Shown here one piece after another: positions 34,262-42,650 of a stretch of 64,000 bases of DNA. The stretch covers positions 428,895 through 492,894 of the forward strand of contig NZ_CP071607.1 of NCBI RefSeq assembly GCF_017357225.1, read 5' to 3'. The translations under genes were made by a program, and so were the position numbers. The notes under the pieces are model-generated. The model had not been told where the DNA came from. It saw only the letters and a list, made by a program, of their open reading frames with translations, and searched no databases. Position 1 is the first letter of the stretch. Every line of letters begins with the position of its first letter. The DNA comes from Rhizobium binae (GTDB lineage: Bacteria; Pseudomonadota; Alphaproteobacteria; Rhizobiales; Rhizobiaceae).

Positions 34262-35539
34262 CTAGCCTCGGAACCTATAATTACCGATCGAAGCCGGTTT
34301 CATCTCGATGGAGAAGCCCGGCAGCGCGGGCGGCATATAGGCGGCGTTCTCGATCCGGCAGGGGTCGAGGAAGTGTTCGTGCAGATGATCGACATATTCG
34401 ATGACGCGGCCCTCCTTGCTGCCGGAGACCGCGACGTAATCGATCATCGACAGGTGCTGCACATATTCGCAGAGCCCGACGCCGCCGGCATGCGGCCAGA
34501 CCGGCAGGCCGAACTTGGCGGCGATCAGCAAAACAGAAAGGACCTCGTTCAGCCCGCCCATGCGGCAGGAATCGATCTGGACGATATCGATCGCGCCTTC
34601 GGCGATGAACTGCTTGAACATGATGCGGTTCTGGCACATCTCGCCGGTCGCGACCTTCACTGGCGCGATTGCCTGGCGGATCTTGCGATGGCCGGCGACG
34701 TCATCGGGGCTGGTGGGCTCCTCGATGAAGAAAGGCTTGGCAAAGGCGAGCGCCTTGACCCAGTCGATCGCCTGGCCGACGTCCCAGACCTGGTTGGCGT
34801 CGATCATCAGGTAGCGGTCGGGGCCGATCACCTCGCGGGCGATCCTGAGGCGGCGGATATCGTCTTCCAGATCGCGGCCGACCTTCATCTTGATATGGTT
34901 GAAGCCGGCGTCGATCGCCTCCTGGCAAAGGCGGCGCAGTTTCTCGTCCTCATAACCGAGCCATCCGGCCGAGGTCGTATAGCAGGAATAACCCTCTTTT
35001 TCGAGGGTGGCGATGCGTTCCGCCTTGCCCGCCTCCGCCCGCTTCAGGATCTCGATCGCTTCATCGCGCGTCAGCACGTCGGTGAGATAGCGGTAGTCGA
35101 CGATATCGGCGATCTCTTCCGGCGACATCTCGGCAACGAGCCGCCAGACCGGTTTGCCGGCCTGCTTGGCCAGCAGATCCCAGACGGCATTGACGACGGC
35201 GCCGGTCGCCAGGTGAATGGCACCCTTTTCCGGGCCGATCCAGCGCAGCTGGCTGTCGCTGGTCAGATGCCGCCAGAATTTGCCGGGATGGGCAAGCACC
35301 TCGGAAAGCTCGGCGCCGACGACGAGGTGGCGCATTGCCTCGATCGCCATGCAGCAAATGTCGTTGCCGCGGCCGATGGTGAAGGTCAGGCCATGGCCGG
35401 CAAGATCAGGCGTATCCGTATCGAGAATGACATAAGCGGCCGAATAGTCCGGGTCGGGATTCATCGCATCGGACCCGTCCAGGCTTTGTGAGGTGGGAAA
35501 GCGGAGATCGAAGACGCGAAGGTCGGTGATGCGGGTCAT
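34262..35539 (-). CDS. fucD: L-fuconate dehydratase
   Basis: 425-residue enolase-superfamily enzyme of the mandelate racemase group. Metal ligands fall in [20 protein letters not shown] and ATGEMCQNR; the catalytic Lys is in IKMKVG and the general base in [12 protein letters not shown]. The sequence matches L-fuconate dehydratase (like human ENOSF1), which turns L-fuconate into 2-keto-3-deoxy-L-fuconate. The start at 35539 (MTRITDL) is used; a longer frame runs through an intergenic repeat. It lies downstream of the SDR gene on the same strand, and lactonase and regulator genes are divergent, giving a compact fucose/fuconate pathway. Confidence 0.9.
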   Translation of the reverse strand: MTRITDLRVFDLRFPTSQSLDGSDAMNPDPDYSAAYVILDTDTPDLAGHGLTFTIGRGNDICCMAIEAMRHLVVGAELSEVLAHPGKFWRHLTSDSQLRWIGPEKGAIHLATGAVVNAVWDLLAKQAGKPVWRLVAEMSPEEIADIVDYRYLTDVLTRDEAIEILKRAEAGKAERIATLEKEGYSCYTTSAGWLGYEDEKLRRLCQEAIDAGFNHIKMKVGRDLEDDIRRLRIAREVIGPDRYLMIDANQVWDVGQAIDWVKALAFAKPFFIEEPTSPDDVAGHRKIRQAIAPVKVATGEMCQNRIMFKQFIAEGAIDIVQIDSCRMGGLNEVLSVLLIAAKFGLPVWPHAGGVGLCEYVQHLSMIDYVAVSGSKEGRVIEYVDHLHEHFLDPCRIENAAYMPPALPGFSIEMKPASIGNYRFRG

Positions 35540-35655
35540 GTTGTTCCTCCCGATTGCGATGGCGGGATCGGCCGGCAGCGTGCCGGCGTCCTCATCGGCG
35601 AACGTGCGTTGCGATTTTTCAGATTCGCTCCTCGCGCTTTCAGTCTTTGTTTTAC

Positions 35656-35704
35656 GCATGTCGTCATCGCAAAACCGCTGCACGGTTTTGCGATGACGAC
35701 ATGC
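35656..35704. repeat. 49-base perfect palindrome (repeat copy 3)
   Basis: Two 22-base arms (35656-35677 and 35683-35704) pair perfectly around a CTGCA loop. It lies between the SDR and fucD genes, i.e. inside the presumed operon, and includes the core GCAAAACCGCTGC seen at 32077 and 34229. In RNA it would form a very stable hairpin that could attenuate, stabilise or terminate the transcript. Confidence 0.85.
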
Positions 35705-35710
35705 GCTCGG

Positions 35711-36445
35711 TCAGATCGTCCAGCCGCCGTCGATGGCGATCGCCTGGCCCGAAGTATAGGTCGCGCCGGCGAGATAGACGGCGAGATCGGCAATCTCTTC
35801 CGGCGAACCGAGCCGGCCCATCGGCTGGCGGGCGATGAAGGCGGCGCGGGCCGCATCGTAATCGCCGCCGGCGCGCATGCGGTCCTGCAGCGACGGGCTT
35901 TCCACCGTGCCCGGGCAGATGGCGTTGCAGCGAATGCCGTCGGCGACATAATCGGCGGCGACGGATTTGGTGAGCCCGATCACCGCCGCCTTGGTAACGC
36001 CGTAGGCGAAGCGGTTCGGGACGCCCTTGATGCTGGAGGCGACCGAGGCCATGTTGATGATCGCCCCATCCTTGCGCTCGAGCATGCCGGGCAGAACGGC
36101 GCGGATAGTGCGGATCATTGCCTTGACATTGAGATCGAAGGCGAATTCGAGATCGGCATCCTTCATCTCGAGGATCGAGCCGGCATGGACGAAGCCGGCG
36201 CAGTTGAACAGCACGTCGACGGCGCCGATCTCGGCGACGAGGGCCCTGACCGCATCCTCTTCGAGCACGTTCAGCTTGTGGGTCGAAACGCCGATTTCCG
36301 CAGCCAGCGTCGCCAGCGCCTCGGTGTTGATGTCGGTGGCGTGGACCTTGGCGCCGACCGCGGCAAAGGCTGCCGCCGTCGCCCGGCCGATGCCCTGGCC
36401 GGCGGCGGTAATGAGAACGGTCTTGCCGGAAAGTCTGTTTGTCAT
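35711..36445 (-). CDS. SDR oxidoreductase, probable 2-keto-3-deoxy-L-fuconate dehydrogenase
   Basis: 244-residue short-chain dehydrogenase: cofactor loop AAGQGIGRAT, Asp after the second strand (ATDIN) favouring NAD, the NCAG motif, Ser before the active site (MASVASS) and catalytic YGVTK. Similar to the BDH2/DHRS6-type dehydrogenases used for 2-keto-3-deoxy-L-fuconate. Position immediately upstream of fucD and opposite the lactonase and IclR genes supports the pathway assignment; the exact substrate is inferred. Confidence 0.8.
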   Translation of the reverse strand: MTNRLSGKTVLITAAGQGIGRATAAAFAAVGAKVHATDINTEALATLAAEIGVSTHKLNVLEEDAVRALVAEIGAVDVLFNCAGFVHAGSILEMKDADLEFAFDLNVKAMIRTIRAVLPGMLERKDGAIINMASVASSIKGVPNRFAYGVTKAAVIGLTKSVAADYVADGIRCNAICPGTVESPSLQDRMRAGGDYDAARAAFIARQPMGRLGSPEEIADLAVYLAGATYTSGQAIAIDGGWTI

Positions 36446-36746
36446 GTCACGGGCCTTTTCTGGAATTGTCTACGCGGGACTGTACATGCGGTCATATCTT
36501 GGCGAAGGCCGGGCTGAGATGGAATAGGTCCCCAGCTGGCCCCTGTCGTTTTCCCTCTTTGCGAGTTGCTGCCCGCCTGAGGCAGGGCACCATGCGGGCC
36601 GCCCGTCGTTTCCGTCGATCAGCTGTCTTCAGCAATAATTCGTCTGTTTATAGACAAACAGACGAATGGCCAAGGGTCAAGCGTGAAGTTTTGCCTTTCC
36701 GGTCGCGTTCTGCGTATATGCAGAATAATATTTACAGGAGGATGGA
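36446..36746. other. divergent promoter region of the fuconate locus
   Basis: 301 bases between the minus-strand SDR/fucD genes and the plus-strand IclR/lactonase genes. It contains the operator palindrome at 36639-36666; no gene is seen. Confidence 0.5.
36639..36666. promoter_or_regulatory. operator palindrome, candidate IclR-family site
   Basis: Arms TTCGTCTGTTT and AAACAGACGAA pair perfectly (11+6+11). It lies 80 bases before the IclR ATG and 193 bases from the SDR start, well placed for control of both divergent units. The adjacent IclR regulator is the natural candidate to bind it. Confidence 0.65.
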
Positions 36747-37532
36747 ATGGAGCCCGACGAGTCAGACCGCTACCGCGCTCCCGCCCTCGACAAGGGCCTC
36801 GACATCCTGGAACTGCTTGCCGGCGTCGACAGCGGTCTTACCCAGGCGGAGATCGCCAAGCGGCTCGACCGCAGCCCCAACGAATTCTATCGCATGCTCG
36901 ACCGGCTGGTGCGTCGCGGTTACGTCACCCGGCTGGACGGCGATCGCTATTCGCTGACGCTCAAGCTTTTCGGGCTTGCGCAGTTGCATGCGCCGGTGCG
37001 CCGGCTTGTCTCCTACGCCACACCGCTGATGCGCGATCTCGCCCAGCGCGCGCGTCAGGCAAATCACCTTGCCGTCTTCGATCGCGGCGCCGCCGTTGTC
37101 ATCGCCCAGCAGGAGGCGCCGGATTATTGGGGATTCTCGATCCGGATCGGCGCCCATATCAGCCTGTTCGACACCGGTTCGGGGCATGTGCTGCTCGCCT
37201 TCCGCAGCGACGAGGAGCGGGAGATGATGATATCGGAACATGTGCGTAACCGCGCCGATATCGAACTCGGCGCCGAATTCTACGATCGCCTCGATCATAT
37301 CCGCGAGCGCGGCTATGAGATGATGGCGAGCGCGCAGACCTCAGGAGTCTACAATCTGTCGGCGCCGGTTCTCGGGCCGGATCGGCGCTGCATTGCCGCG
37401 CTGACCTGTCCGTTCATCGCGCTCGTCAATGCGCCGTCCGCGCCCGATATCGCGCAGACGATCATGCTGGTGCAGAAGACCGCCGCCGAGCTCTCGCAGC
37501 TTGCCGGCGCCGACGTTGCCATCCCGGCCTGA
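36747..37532 (+). CDS. IclR-family transcriptional regulator
   Basis: 261 residues. N-terminal winged helix: ALDKGLDILELLAGVDSGLTQAEIAKRLDRSPNEFYRMLDRLVRRGYV; C-terminal IclR effector domain from about 85, with GFSIRIGAHISLFDTGSGHVLLA and the late YNLSAPVLGPDRRCIAALTCPFIA. Likely controls the L-fuconate genes, itself included, through the palindrome in front of it. The ATG follows an AGGAGG 3 bases away, which is close but strong. Confidence 0.88.
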   Translation: MEPDESDRYRAPALDKGLDILELLAGVDSGLTQAEIAKRLDRSPNEFYRMLDRLVRRGYVTRLDGDRYSLTLKLFGLAQLHAPVRRLVSYATPLMRDLAQRARQANHLAVFDRGAAVVIAQQEAPDYWGFSIRIGAHISLFDTGSGHVLLAFRSDEEREMMISEHVRNRADIELGAEFYDRLDHIRERGYEMMASAQTSGVYNLSAPVLGPDRRCIAALTCPFIALVNAPSAPDIAQTIMLVQKTAAELSQLAGADVAIPA

Positions 37533-37604
37533 GCTCCGGAATTTCTATTTGAACAATCCATTCACCAGAGATAGGTTGCCGCAGGCCAGCCTTGGAGGAA
37601 ACCC

Positions 37605-38441
37605 GTGCTCATTGACACCCATCTGCATGTCATCGATCGGTCGGCGCTGCCCTATCCCTGGCTTTCCGGCACGCCTGCCCTTAACCAGGATTTTCTCTAC
37701 GAGACCTATGCAGCCGAAGCGCGCCGCTGCGGCATCACCACGGCGCTGCATATGGAAGTCGATGTCGATCCGGCCGCCATGCAGGCCGAGACCGACCACA
37801 TTGCCGATATCGCCCGAAAGCCCGGCAGCCTGATTGCCGGCGCCATCGTCTCCTGCCGGCCGGAGGATGAAGGCTTTGCCGCTTATCTCGAGCGGCAGAA
37901 GGCCGATCCCTTCGTCAAGGGATTTCGCCGTGTGCTGCATGTCGTGGCCGACGACGTCTCGGAGGGGGCGCTGTTTCGCGAAAACATCAGGCGCATCGGC
38001 GGCAGCGGCTTGACCTTCGACCTCTGCACATTGCCGCATCAGGCCGGACGCGTCGCTGCCCTCGTCGATCTTGCGCCGGATGTGCAGTTCGTGCTCGACC
38101 ATTGCGGCGTGCCCGATATTCGTTCGGACGCCTTTCAGCCGTGGAAAGCCGGCATATTGGAGATCGCCAGGCGGCCGAACGTCATCTGCAAGGTTTCGGG
38201 CGTCGTCGCCTATGCCGATGCCGAGACGTGGACGGCGCAGACGCTGCGGCCCTATATCGAACATGTCATTGCAAGTTTCGGCTGGGACCGGGTGGTCTGG
38301 GGCAGCGACTGGCCCGTCTGCACGCTCGGCGGCGGCCTTTCCACCTGGGTCGCGGCGACCCATGCCGCGCTCTCCGGCAACAGCGGGGCGGAGCGTTCGA
38401 AGCTGCTCTTCGCCAATGCCCAACGGCTCTGGTCACTCTGA
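37605..38441 (+). CDS. amidohydrolase, probable L-fuconolactonase
   Basis: 278-residue amidohydrolase_2 TIM-barrel protein: metal motif DTHLHV at the start, FVLDHCGVPD in the middle and WGSDWPVCT near the end. Enzymes of this group open L-fucono-1,5-lactone and related sugar lactones. It follows the IclR gene and faces fucD/SDR, matching the step just before fuconate dehydratase. A fucose dehydrogenase and transporter are not in this window. Confidence 0.82.
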   Translation: MLIDTHLHVIDRSALPYPWLSGTPALNQDFLYETYAAEARRCGITTALHMEVDVDPAAMQAETDHIADIARKPGSLIAGAIVSCRPEDEGFAAYLERQKADPFVKGFRRVLHVVADDVSEGALFRENIRRIGGSGLTFDLCTLPHQAGRVAALVDLAPDVQFVLDHCGVPDIRSDAFQPWKAGILEIARRPNVICKVSGVVAYADAETWTAQTLRPYIEHVIASFGWDRVVWGSDWPVCTLGGGLSTWVAATHAALSGNSGAERSKLLFANAQRLWSL

Positions 38442-38572
38442 CGCGCCTTCTGGGGCCGGTTCCGGCTGAGGGCGAAAAGACACTCTAAGCGGTTGAGGAC
38501 AGCCATGGTGACGGCGCAACGGAAGAGGTCAGGCCAGTTTGCAACAATCAGTTCTTCGCGGCTTTGAAGACT

Positions 38573-38968
38573 CTAAACTTTGCAATCCAGCATCCACTGA
38601 ACCCCGTACCTATCCGTGAGCTTGCCATAGTAGCTCCCCCACGGCTGAATCGCGAGGGGTGTCGTCACCTTGCCGCCGGCCGCCAGCTTCGCAAACAGGT
38701 CGTCAGTCCGACCACGATCGTCCATGATTAGAATATGCGCCGAGCCTCTCATCGGCTCGGCGTCGGGATTGTCCGAGGCGAAGAACAGAATTCCTGGTCC
38801 CTCGAAACGGGCATGCATCACCTTACCCTTCATCCCCTCGCTGGCGAGTGGAATGCCGTGATCTCCGTGGCGCATCAACATGGTTACCCGACCAAGGCCG
38901 CATTCCGTATAGAAGGTGAGCGCCGCATCACACTGCGTGGTGAAGAAGAGATAGTTGGCCAGTTGCAT
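38573..38968 (-). CDS. PhnB-like VOC family protein
   Basis: 131 residues of the glyoxalase/VOC fold, PhnB-like (COG2764): QLANYLFFTTQCDAALTFYTECG at the start, then HILIMDDRGRTDDLFAKLAAGGKVTTPLAIQPWG and DRYGVQWMLDCKV at the end. The metal-binding residues of true glyoxalases are not conserved in this subgroup; function unknown. It precedes the tautomerase-like gene downstream in the same orientation? The tautomerase starts upstream at 39448, so both may be cotranscribed with a 57-base gap. Confidence 0.8.
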   Translation of the reverse strand: MQLANYLFFTTQCDAALTFYTECGLGRVTMLMRHGDHGIPLASEGMKGKVMHARFEGPGILFFASDNPDAEPMRGSAHILIMDDRGRTDDLFAKLAAGGKVTTPLAIQPWGSYYGKLTDRYGVQWMLDCKV

Positions 38969-39025
38969 CGCTTAAATTCCCAATGCCGGGCCTGCTGGCC
39001 CGGCTTTTCTGAATGTCCACCGTGG

Positions 39026-39448
39026 TTACGCAGCCGACCCGGTGATGGCGCCTATAAGGTCGTTATTGTCGTAGCTGCGGCCAGCAATCCCCCAAGCTCC
39101 GTCAGGGGCATAGACGATGTTCGACCAAATATGTTCGCGTCGGAGCCGCCCGCCTGCGGCTCGTTCGACCACATCGGTTGCTTTCTCGATAAAGGTCCGC
39201 TTGGCTTCCGGCGTCGCCAGTGCGATCTCTGGCAGTTTCAGTTCGACGAACGCCGCTTCTGCTGGTTTCCCGGCCACGAGAACGTGCTCTTTGGGAAGGA
39301 CGTGTATCGAGCCGACAACATTCGAAGTCATGAACGCATTTCCCTCGAGGCCGGAGACCTCAAGGACGGCCTCCGTCAGCCCCGCAAAGGTCTCCGCCTG
39401 CGCGGCAGGCGATAGCAGGCCTTCCGGTATGGTTAAGGTGATGGGCAT
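39026..39448 (-). CDS. tautomerase-superfamily protein
   Basis: 140 residues. The N-terminal Pro right after Met (MPITLTIPEG) is the catalytic base of 4-oxalocrotonate tautomerase-type enzymes, and GGRLRREHIWSNIVYAPDGAWGI fits a fused two-unit tautomerase. It is divergent from the TetR gene at 39565, and the operators at 39496-39525 lie between them, so it is likely the regulator's target. Substrate unknown. Confidence 0.75.
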   Translation of the reverse strand: MPITLTIPEGLLSPAAQAETFAGLTEAVLEVSGLEGNAFMTSNVVGSIHVLPKEHVLVAGKPAEAAFVELKLPEIALATPEAKRTFIEKATDVVERAAGGRLRREHIWSNIVYAPDGAWGIAGRSYDNNDLIGAITGSAA

Positions 39449-39495
39449 GGTCTCTCCTTGTTTTGGACATGTCCGGGTGCGATATGTACCGAACG

Positions 39496-39525
39496 CTCTC
39501 TATTTATAGAGAGTGAAAACTCTCT
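39496..39525. promoter_or_regulatory. two overlapping inverted repeats, candidate TetR operator
   Basis: CTCTCTAT-TT-ATAGAGAG (39496-39513) and AGAGAGT-GAAA-ACTCTCT (39508-39525) overlap by six bases. The pair lies between the divergent tautomerase and TetR genes, 39 to 68 bases before the TetR start. Overlapping half-sites fit binding of two TetR dimers. Confidence 0.6.
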
Positions 39526-39564
39526 AAGCAAGGCAAAAAGAGTGACTGCTCTTTATGAGGTTAC

Positions 39565-40164
39565 ATGCGCTACACCGCTGAACATAAGAAGCGTACCCAG
39601 GCGAAAGTCATCGCCGCTGCCGGGCAGATATTTCGTAAGGAAGGATATGGCGGCGCGGGCATCGACGCGCTGACAAAAGCGGCAGGAGTGACGAACGGTG
39701 CCTTCTACGGGCACTTTCGATCCAAGAGCGAGGCCTTCCGAATTGCCGTCCTTACCGGGCTGGAAGAATTGCGGCTGGGAATATCGGCCCTTAAGGCCGA
39801 ACACCAACAGGGCTGGTTGAAAAGCTTCGTCACCTATTATTTGGGATACAAGCGGACATGCGATCTCGGTGAAAGTTGCGCGTTGCCAAGCTTGTCGGCC
39901 GACGTCATGCGCACCGACAACGAAACCCGCGATGCCTATACCGAAGAATTGCAGCGGCTCATCGCGGAAATCGCCGCTGGCCTGCCGGAAGGTGCGCCAG
40001 GTGATCGTGAAGGCCCTTCGCGGGAAGATCGGGCCATTCTATTGCTCGCCCTGCTTACCGGGGGTGTCACTCTCGCCCGGGCTGTATCGGATCCTGCTCT
40101 ATCCGAGAAAATCGCCGGGCTTGTGACGACGGAAGCGCTACGCCGGGGGAGACCGGAAGCGTAA
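39565..40164 (+). CDS. TetR-family transcriptional regulator
   Basis: 199 residues. The N-terminal helix-turn-helix is standard: KVIAAAGQIFRKEGYGGAGIDALTKAAGVTNGAFYGHFRSKSEAF. The C-terminal ligand domain (TYYLGYKRTCDLGESCALPSLSADVMR) resembles TetR_C_11/AcrR-type quinone- or electrophile-sensing members; two Cys (in RTCDLGESCA) could be redox-sensitive, which is inference. Probably represses the tautomerase and VOC genes opposite. Confidence 0.88.
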   Translation: MRYTAEHKKRTQAKVIAAAGQIFRKEGYGGAGIDALTKAAGVTNGAFYGHFRSKSEAFRIAVLTGLEELRLGISALKAEHQQGWLKSFVTYYLGYKRTCDLGESCALPSLSADVMRTDNETRDAYTEELQRLIAEIAAGLPEGAPGDREGPSREDRAILLLALLTGGVTLARAVSDPALSEKIAGLVTTEALRRGRPEA

Positions 40165-40263
40165 GGCAGCATTCCTATCAATTGGCGATTCGCCAAGCGG
40201 CCAACCGGGTCAGGAGCTTAACGTGTCATTACGTCCCCCAGCCGGAACAAACCCCTTCTGCCT

Positions 40264-40530
40264 CTACTCCGGTAGACCTACGGCCCGCAGCGCGTCCCCA
40301 AGGCATTTCGCCAGCGCCGGTGCGCGGTCGACGCCGGCGAACTGGCGGCCGAAACGAAACGTCGGATACAGCTCGAGGACCCGCGCGGCAGCCGCCCTCG
40401 GTTCCTCCAGCCGGCCGAGTTTGGCGAGCGCGGCGGCCAATTGCACATGCGTGACGCTGTGTGCGGGATTGGCTTGAACAGACCGGCAGGCAGCGCGACA
40501 GGCTTCATCATGGCAAATGCGTCTGGCACG
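40264..40530 (-). pseudogene. C-terminal remnant of a cyclase/TPR protein
   Basis: The minus strand reads HDEACRAACRSVQANPAHS, VTHVQLAAALAKLGRLEEP and LYPTFRFGRQFAGVD through to GDALRAVGLPE and a stop. This is the end of the cyclase-TolB-TPR type protein (compare LREGLRRAGLPA at the end of the intact cyclase at 32172-33986). No N-terminal part, start or RBS remains, so it is a fragment. Confidence 0.65.
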
Positions 40531-40685
40531 TCGGCGGGAAGACGATCCGCGCGACGCCGGGCACCTTTCTGTCCACCAAAGTCAGCGACAAGCCGGCGCG
40601 CGTGCTGATGACTGTTTCTCCACCTGAGCACGAACATTACTTCGAAGAGCTTGGCAGCTCGCTGCCCGCGGGGCTCCGGATCTGA
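40512..40685 (+). pseudogene. C-terminal remnant of a cupin protein
   Basis: The plus strand reads WHVGGKTIRATPGTFLSTKV and KPARVLMTVSPPEHEHYFEELG, the last strands of a small cupin (usually G-x-x-x-x-x-x-P-G-x-x-x...P-A-R-x-L-x-T-x-S-P). The front half is missing and several residues of the conserved strand are lost. It abuts the cyclase remnant, marking a breakpoint near 40510-40530. Confidence 0.5.
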
Positions 40686-41128
40686 TGGCGCTTGCCGACC
40701 TTAGAGCCACTACGGCAACAGGATCGTAAACGCGATCGGCAGTTTTGCTGGCGCAGCGCCCGCCATCGCCTGCTGCGGCGGCGTTACTGTCAGATCGCAT
40801 CGGTTTAAACATATTAATTCAAAATATTACAGCGGCTCTTGTGCAGCCTGTCAGAGCCCACGGCACTCTAATTCCGCGAACATGACGGTCGCCATCTATG
40901 ATAGTTCTCCCGCCCGCGGGTGATGCTCATCCCAAAATCAGGTGATGTATCATCTAAAAGTACTACTTTGGCATGCTTTTTGCTCCTGATAATATGAAGC
41001 AAGGTGATGTTTCGGTTTGGGACGACTTAAATCCGGGCGATTGCTAGCTTTGTGTAACTCAGGTAAAAGTTGTCAGACACGGATATGGCGAATAACCTCG
41101 TCTTCGTGTCCTCAGGAGGGAAAACAAA
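40686..41128. other. intergenic region upstream of the XRE regulator
   Basis: 443 bases, no gene supported. Contains the sigma-54-like promoter at 40969-40984. The stretch 40800-40840 is A/T-rich. No hairpin terminator stands out. Confidence 0.4.
40969..40984 (+). promoter_or_regulatory. sigma-54 (RpoN)-type promoter
   Basis: TGGCATG-CTTT-TTGCT matches the -24/-12 consensus TGGCACG-N4-TTGCW with one mismatch (C to T) and correct spacing. It points to the XRE gene 145 bases downstream; the long leader leaves room for regulation. Enhancer-binding sites upstream were not identified. Confidence 0.55.
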
Positions 41129-41533
41129 ATGAAAGAAGAACCGCATGCAGTGGATGTTCATGTCGGGAAGACCATCCGCATACAGCGTCTGCTGCGCAAA
41201 GTTTCGCAGACCGAATTGGGCGATCGCGTCGGCGTCACATTCCAACAGATCCAAAAATACGAAAAAGGCTCCAACCGCGTTTCCGCCAGCATGCTGGTTG
41301 AAATCGCCGGCGCGCTGAAGGTCGATGTCAGGACGTTCTTCGACGACCTGTCCACTCCTGATACGGCCAACGACAACCCCGCTCCCAGCGAGGAATTCGT
41401 TATTTCGCGCGAGGGCGTCCTTCTCAACGCCGCGTTCTTCTCGATCAAGAACGAAGCGCTTCGCAAGAAGATCCTGAAGCTCGTCCAGGCAATCGCCCAC
41501 ACCGAACAGATGGACAGTGAAGCGGCCGAATAG
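41129..41533 (+). CDS. XRE-family transcriptional regulator
   Basis: 134 residues with an N-terminal lambda-repressor-type helix-turn-helix (VGKTIRIQRLLRKVSQTELGDRVGVTFQQIQKYEKGSNRVSASMLVEIAGAL) and a C-terminal extension typical of rhizobial XRE proteins (VLLNAAFFSIKNEALRKKILKLVQAIAHTEQ). AGGAGGG precedes the ATG. Target genes unknown; expression may depend on sigma-54. Confidence 0.87.
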   Translation: MKEEPHAVDVHVGKTIRIQRLLRKVSQTELGDRVGVTFQQIQKYEKGSNRVSASMLVEIAGALKVDVRTFFDDLSTPDTANDNPAPSEEFVISREGVLLNAAFFSIKNEALRKKILKLVQAIAHTEQMDSEAAE

Positions 41534-41574
41534 GCCGGTTCTCCCTCACGCGATCCCACCGGACCGCATGAAGG

Positions 41575-41841
41575 TCAATGGCGATCGATCAGGATCAGAT
41601 TCTCGCTGGCGTCCTTCATTGCGATCTTGGCCTTGCTGCCGAGCAGTTTTTCGAGGTTGACGTCTAGCTCCCTGTCCGGATCTATGCCGTCCCAATCGAT
41701 GACGACCTGCAGCAGCGCCATGTTCGTCAGGTGCATCAGGTTGCGCAGCTGAAGCTTTTCAGCCTCCTCCTTGGCTGCCGACAGCAGCCGGAAGATCCTT
41801 GCGTATTCACTGCCTGTACCTTCGGTATGTTGTTCAAACAT
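41575..41841 (-). CDS. small hypothetical protein
   Basis: 88 residues, mostly alpha-helical (YARIFRLLSAAKEEAEKLQLRNLMHLTNMALLQVV), acidic in the middle (DWDGIDPDRELDVNLEKLLG). A GGGGCGGGAA sequence precedes the ATG. Family not recognised. It follows the convergent XRE gene and lies upstream of nothing obvious; possibly a Rhizobium-specific protein. Confidence 0.5.
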   Translation of the reverse strand: MFEQHTEGTGSEYARIFRLLSAAKEEAEKLQLRNLMHLTNMALLQVVIDWDGIDPDRELDVNLEKLLGSKAKIAMKDASENLILIDRH

Positions 41842-41906
41842 TGTTCCCGCCCCTTTGGCCGTGAGGCCTCAGATTCCATCACCACTGCATCTTTTCGCCG
41901 TGACCG

Positions 41907-42650
41907 TTATACAAGCGTTACAGCAGTCGCATTGCGCGTGACTTCGGCGTGCAAAAGCTCCCAGTGAGAGGTCGCGGCAAAGTGCCAGTCACGGTTGACG
42001 GGCATGAATTCGTCCCTGCGCAGCCATTCCAGCACCAGCCGCGCGTCGTCCCGCTTGCGTTCGACCCGGTTCTTGCGCAGGGCGGCCAGCACAAGGTCGC
42101 GGCGCGGCTTGCGGAAATGGCATTCGTCCACCACCCTGGCATAGGTGCGCTCGGAGAAATGCAGGAAGCGACCGGAGAGCAGCAGTTTCTTGCGCTCACC
42201 CGACGAAATCTCTCCGCCGGCATGAAGGGCGTTGATCGTCGGCTCGAAATCGACCCAGGGCACCGAAAGCGGCAGCCAGCCGAGCGCCTGCGGCGCATGC
42301 ACCAGCGCCACCGCCTCGTCGTCGAGCAGCCGCCCGGACTGGTAATCTTCGAAGATCGAGCCGAGCCCGACCATGCCGAAAGGAGCGCATTCGGCGGCCC
42401 GCAAGGCGCCCATGCTGGCGCCACCGGCAACGGCGACATCCTGTTCCAGCGCGTAGAGAATTTCCTTGTGCCAGACCGACGGCAGATCGCCGAAATAGCC
42501 GTCGACGAGGCCGATTGCGGTGGCGCCGTCCTCGACCGCTTTGAGAATGTCGCCGCAGGCGGCAGGCGGCCGGAAATCGATGCAGGGTGACATGTTTCTC
42601 GCTGCGGCAAGACCGCCACCAAGGCTCGGACCGACGAACAGAACCTTCAT
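41907..42650 (-). CDS. tfuA: TfuA-like protein
   Basis: 247 residues with the TfuA-like core: VLFVGPSLG, AIGLVDGYFGDLPSVWHKEILYAL and VAVAGGASMGALRAAECAPFGMVGLG. TfuA proteins accompany certain YcaO enzymes; where studied they help YcaO install a thioamide, and the name comes from trifolitoxin production in R. leguminosarum. Here its start overlaps the ycaO stop by 4 bases (ATGA), so the two are translationally coupled and probably act as a complex. Last gene of the unit 46124-41907. Confidence 0.9.
   Translation of the reverse strand: MKVLFVGPSLGGGLAAARNMSPCIDFRPPAACGDILKAVEDGATAIGLVDGYFGDLPSVWHKEILYALEQDVAVAGGASMGALRAAECAPFGMVGLGSIFEDYQSGRLLDDEAVALVHAPQALGWLPLSVPWVDFEPTINALHAGGEISSGERKKLLLSGRFLHFSERTYARVVDECHFRKPRRDLVLAALRKNRVERKRDDARLVLEWLRRDEFMPVNRDWHFAATSHWELLHAEVTRNATAVTLV

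Noticed and set aside
34262..35683. Longer fucD reading frame of 473 codons
   Set aside because: The additional 48 residues are encoded by intergenic sequence including the 49-base palindrome and do not match the enolase family.
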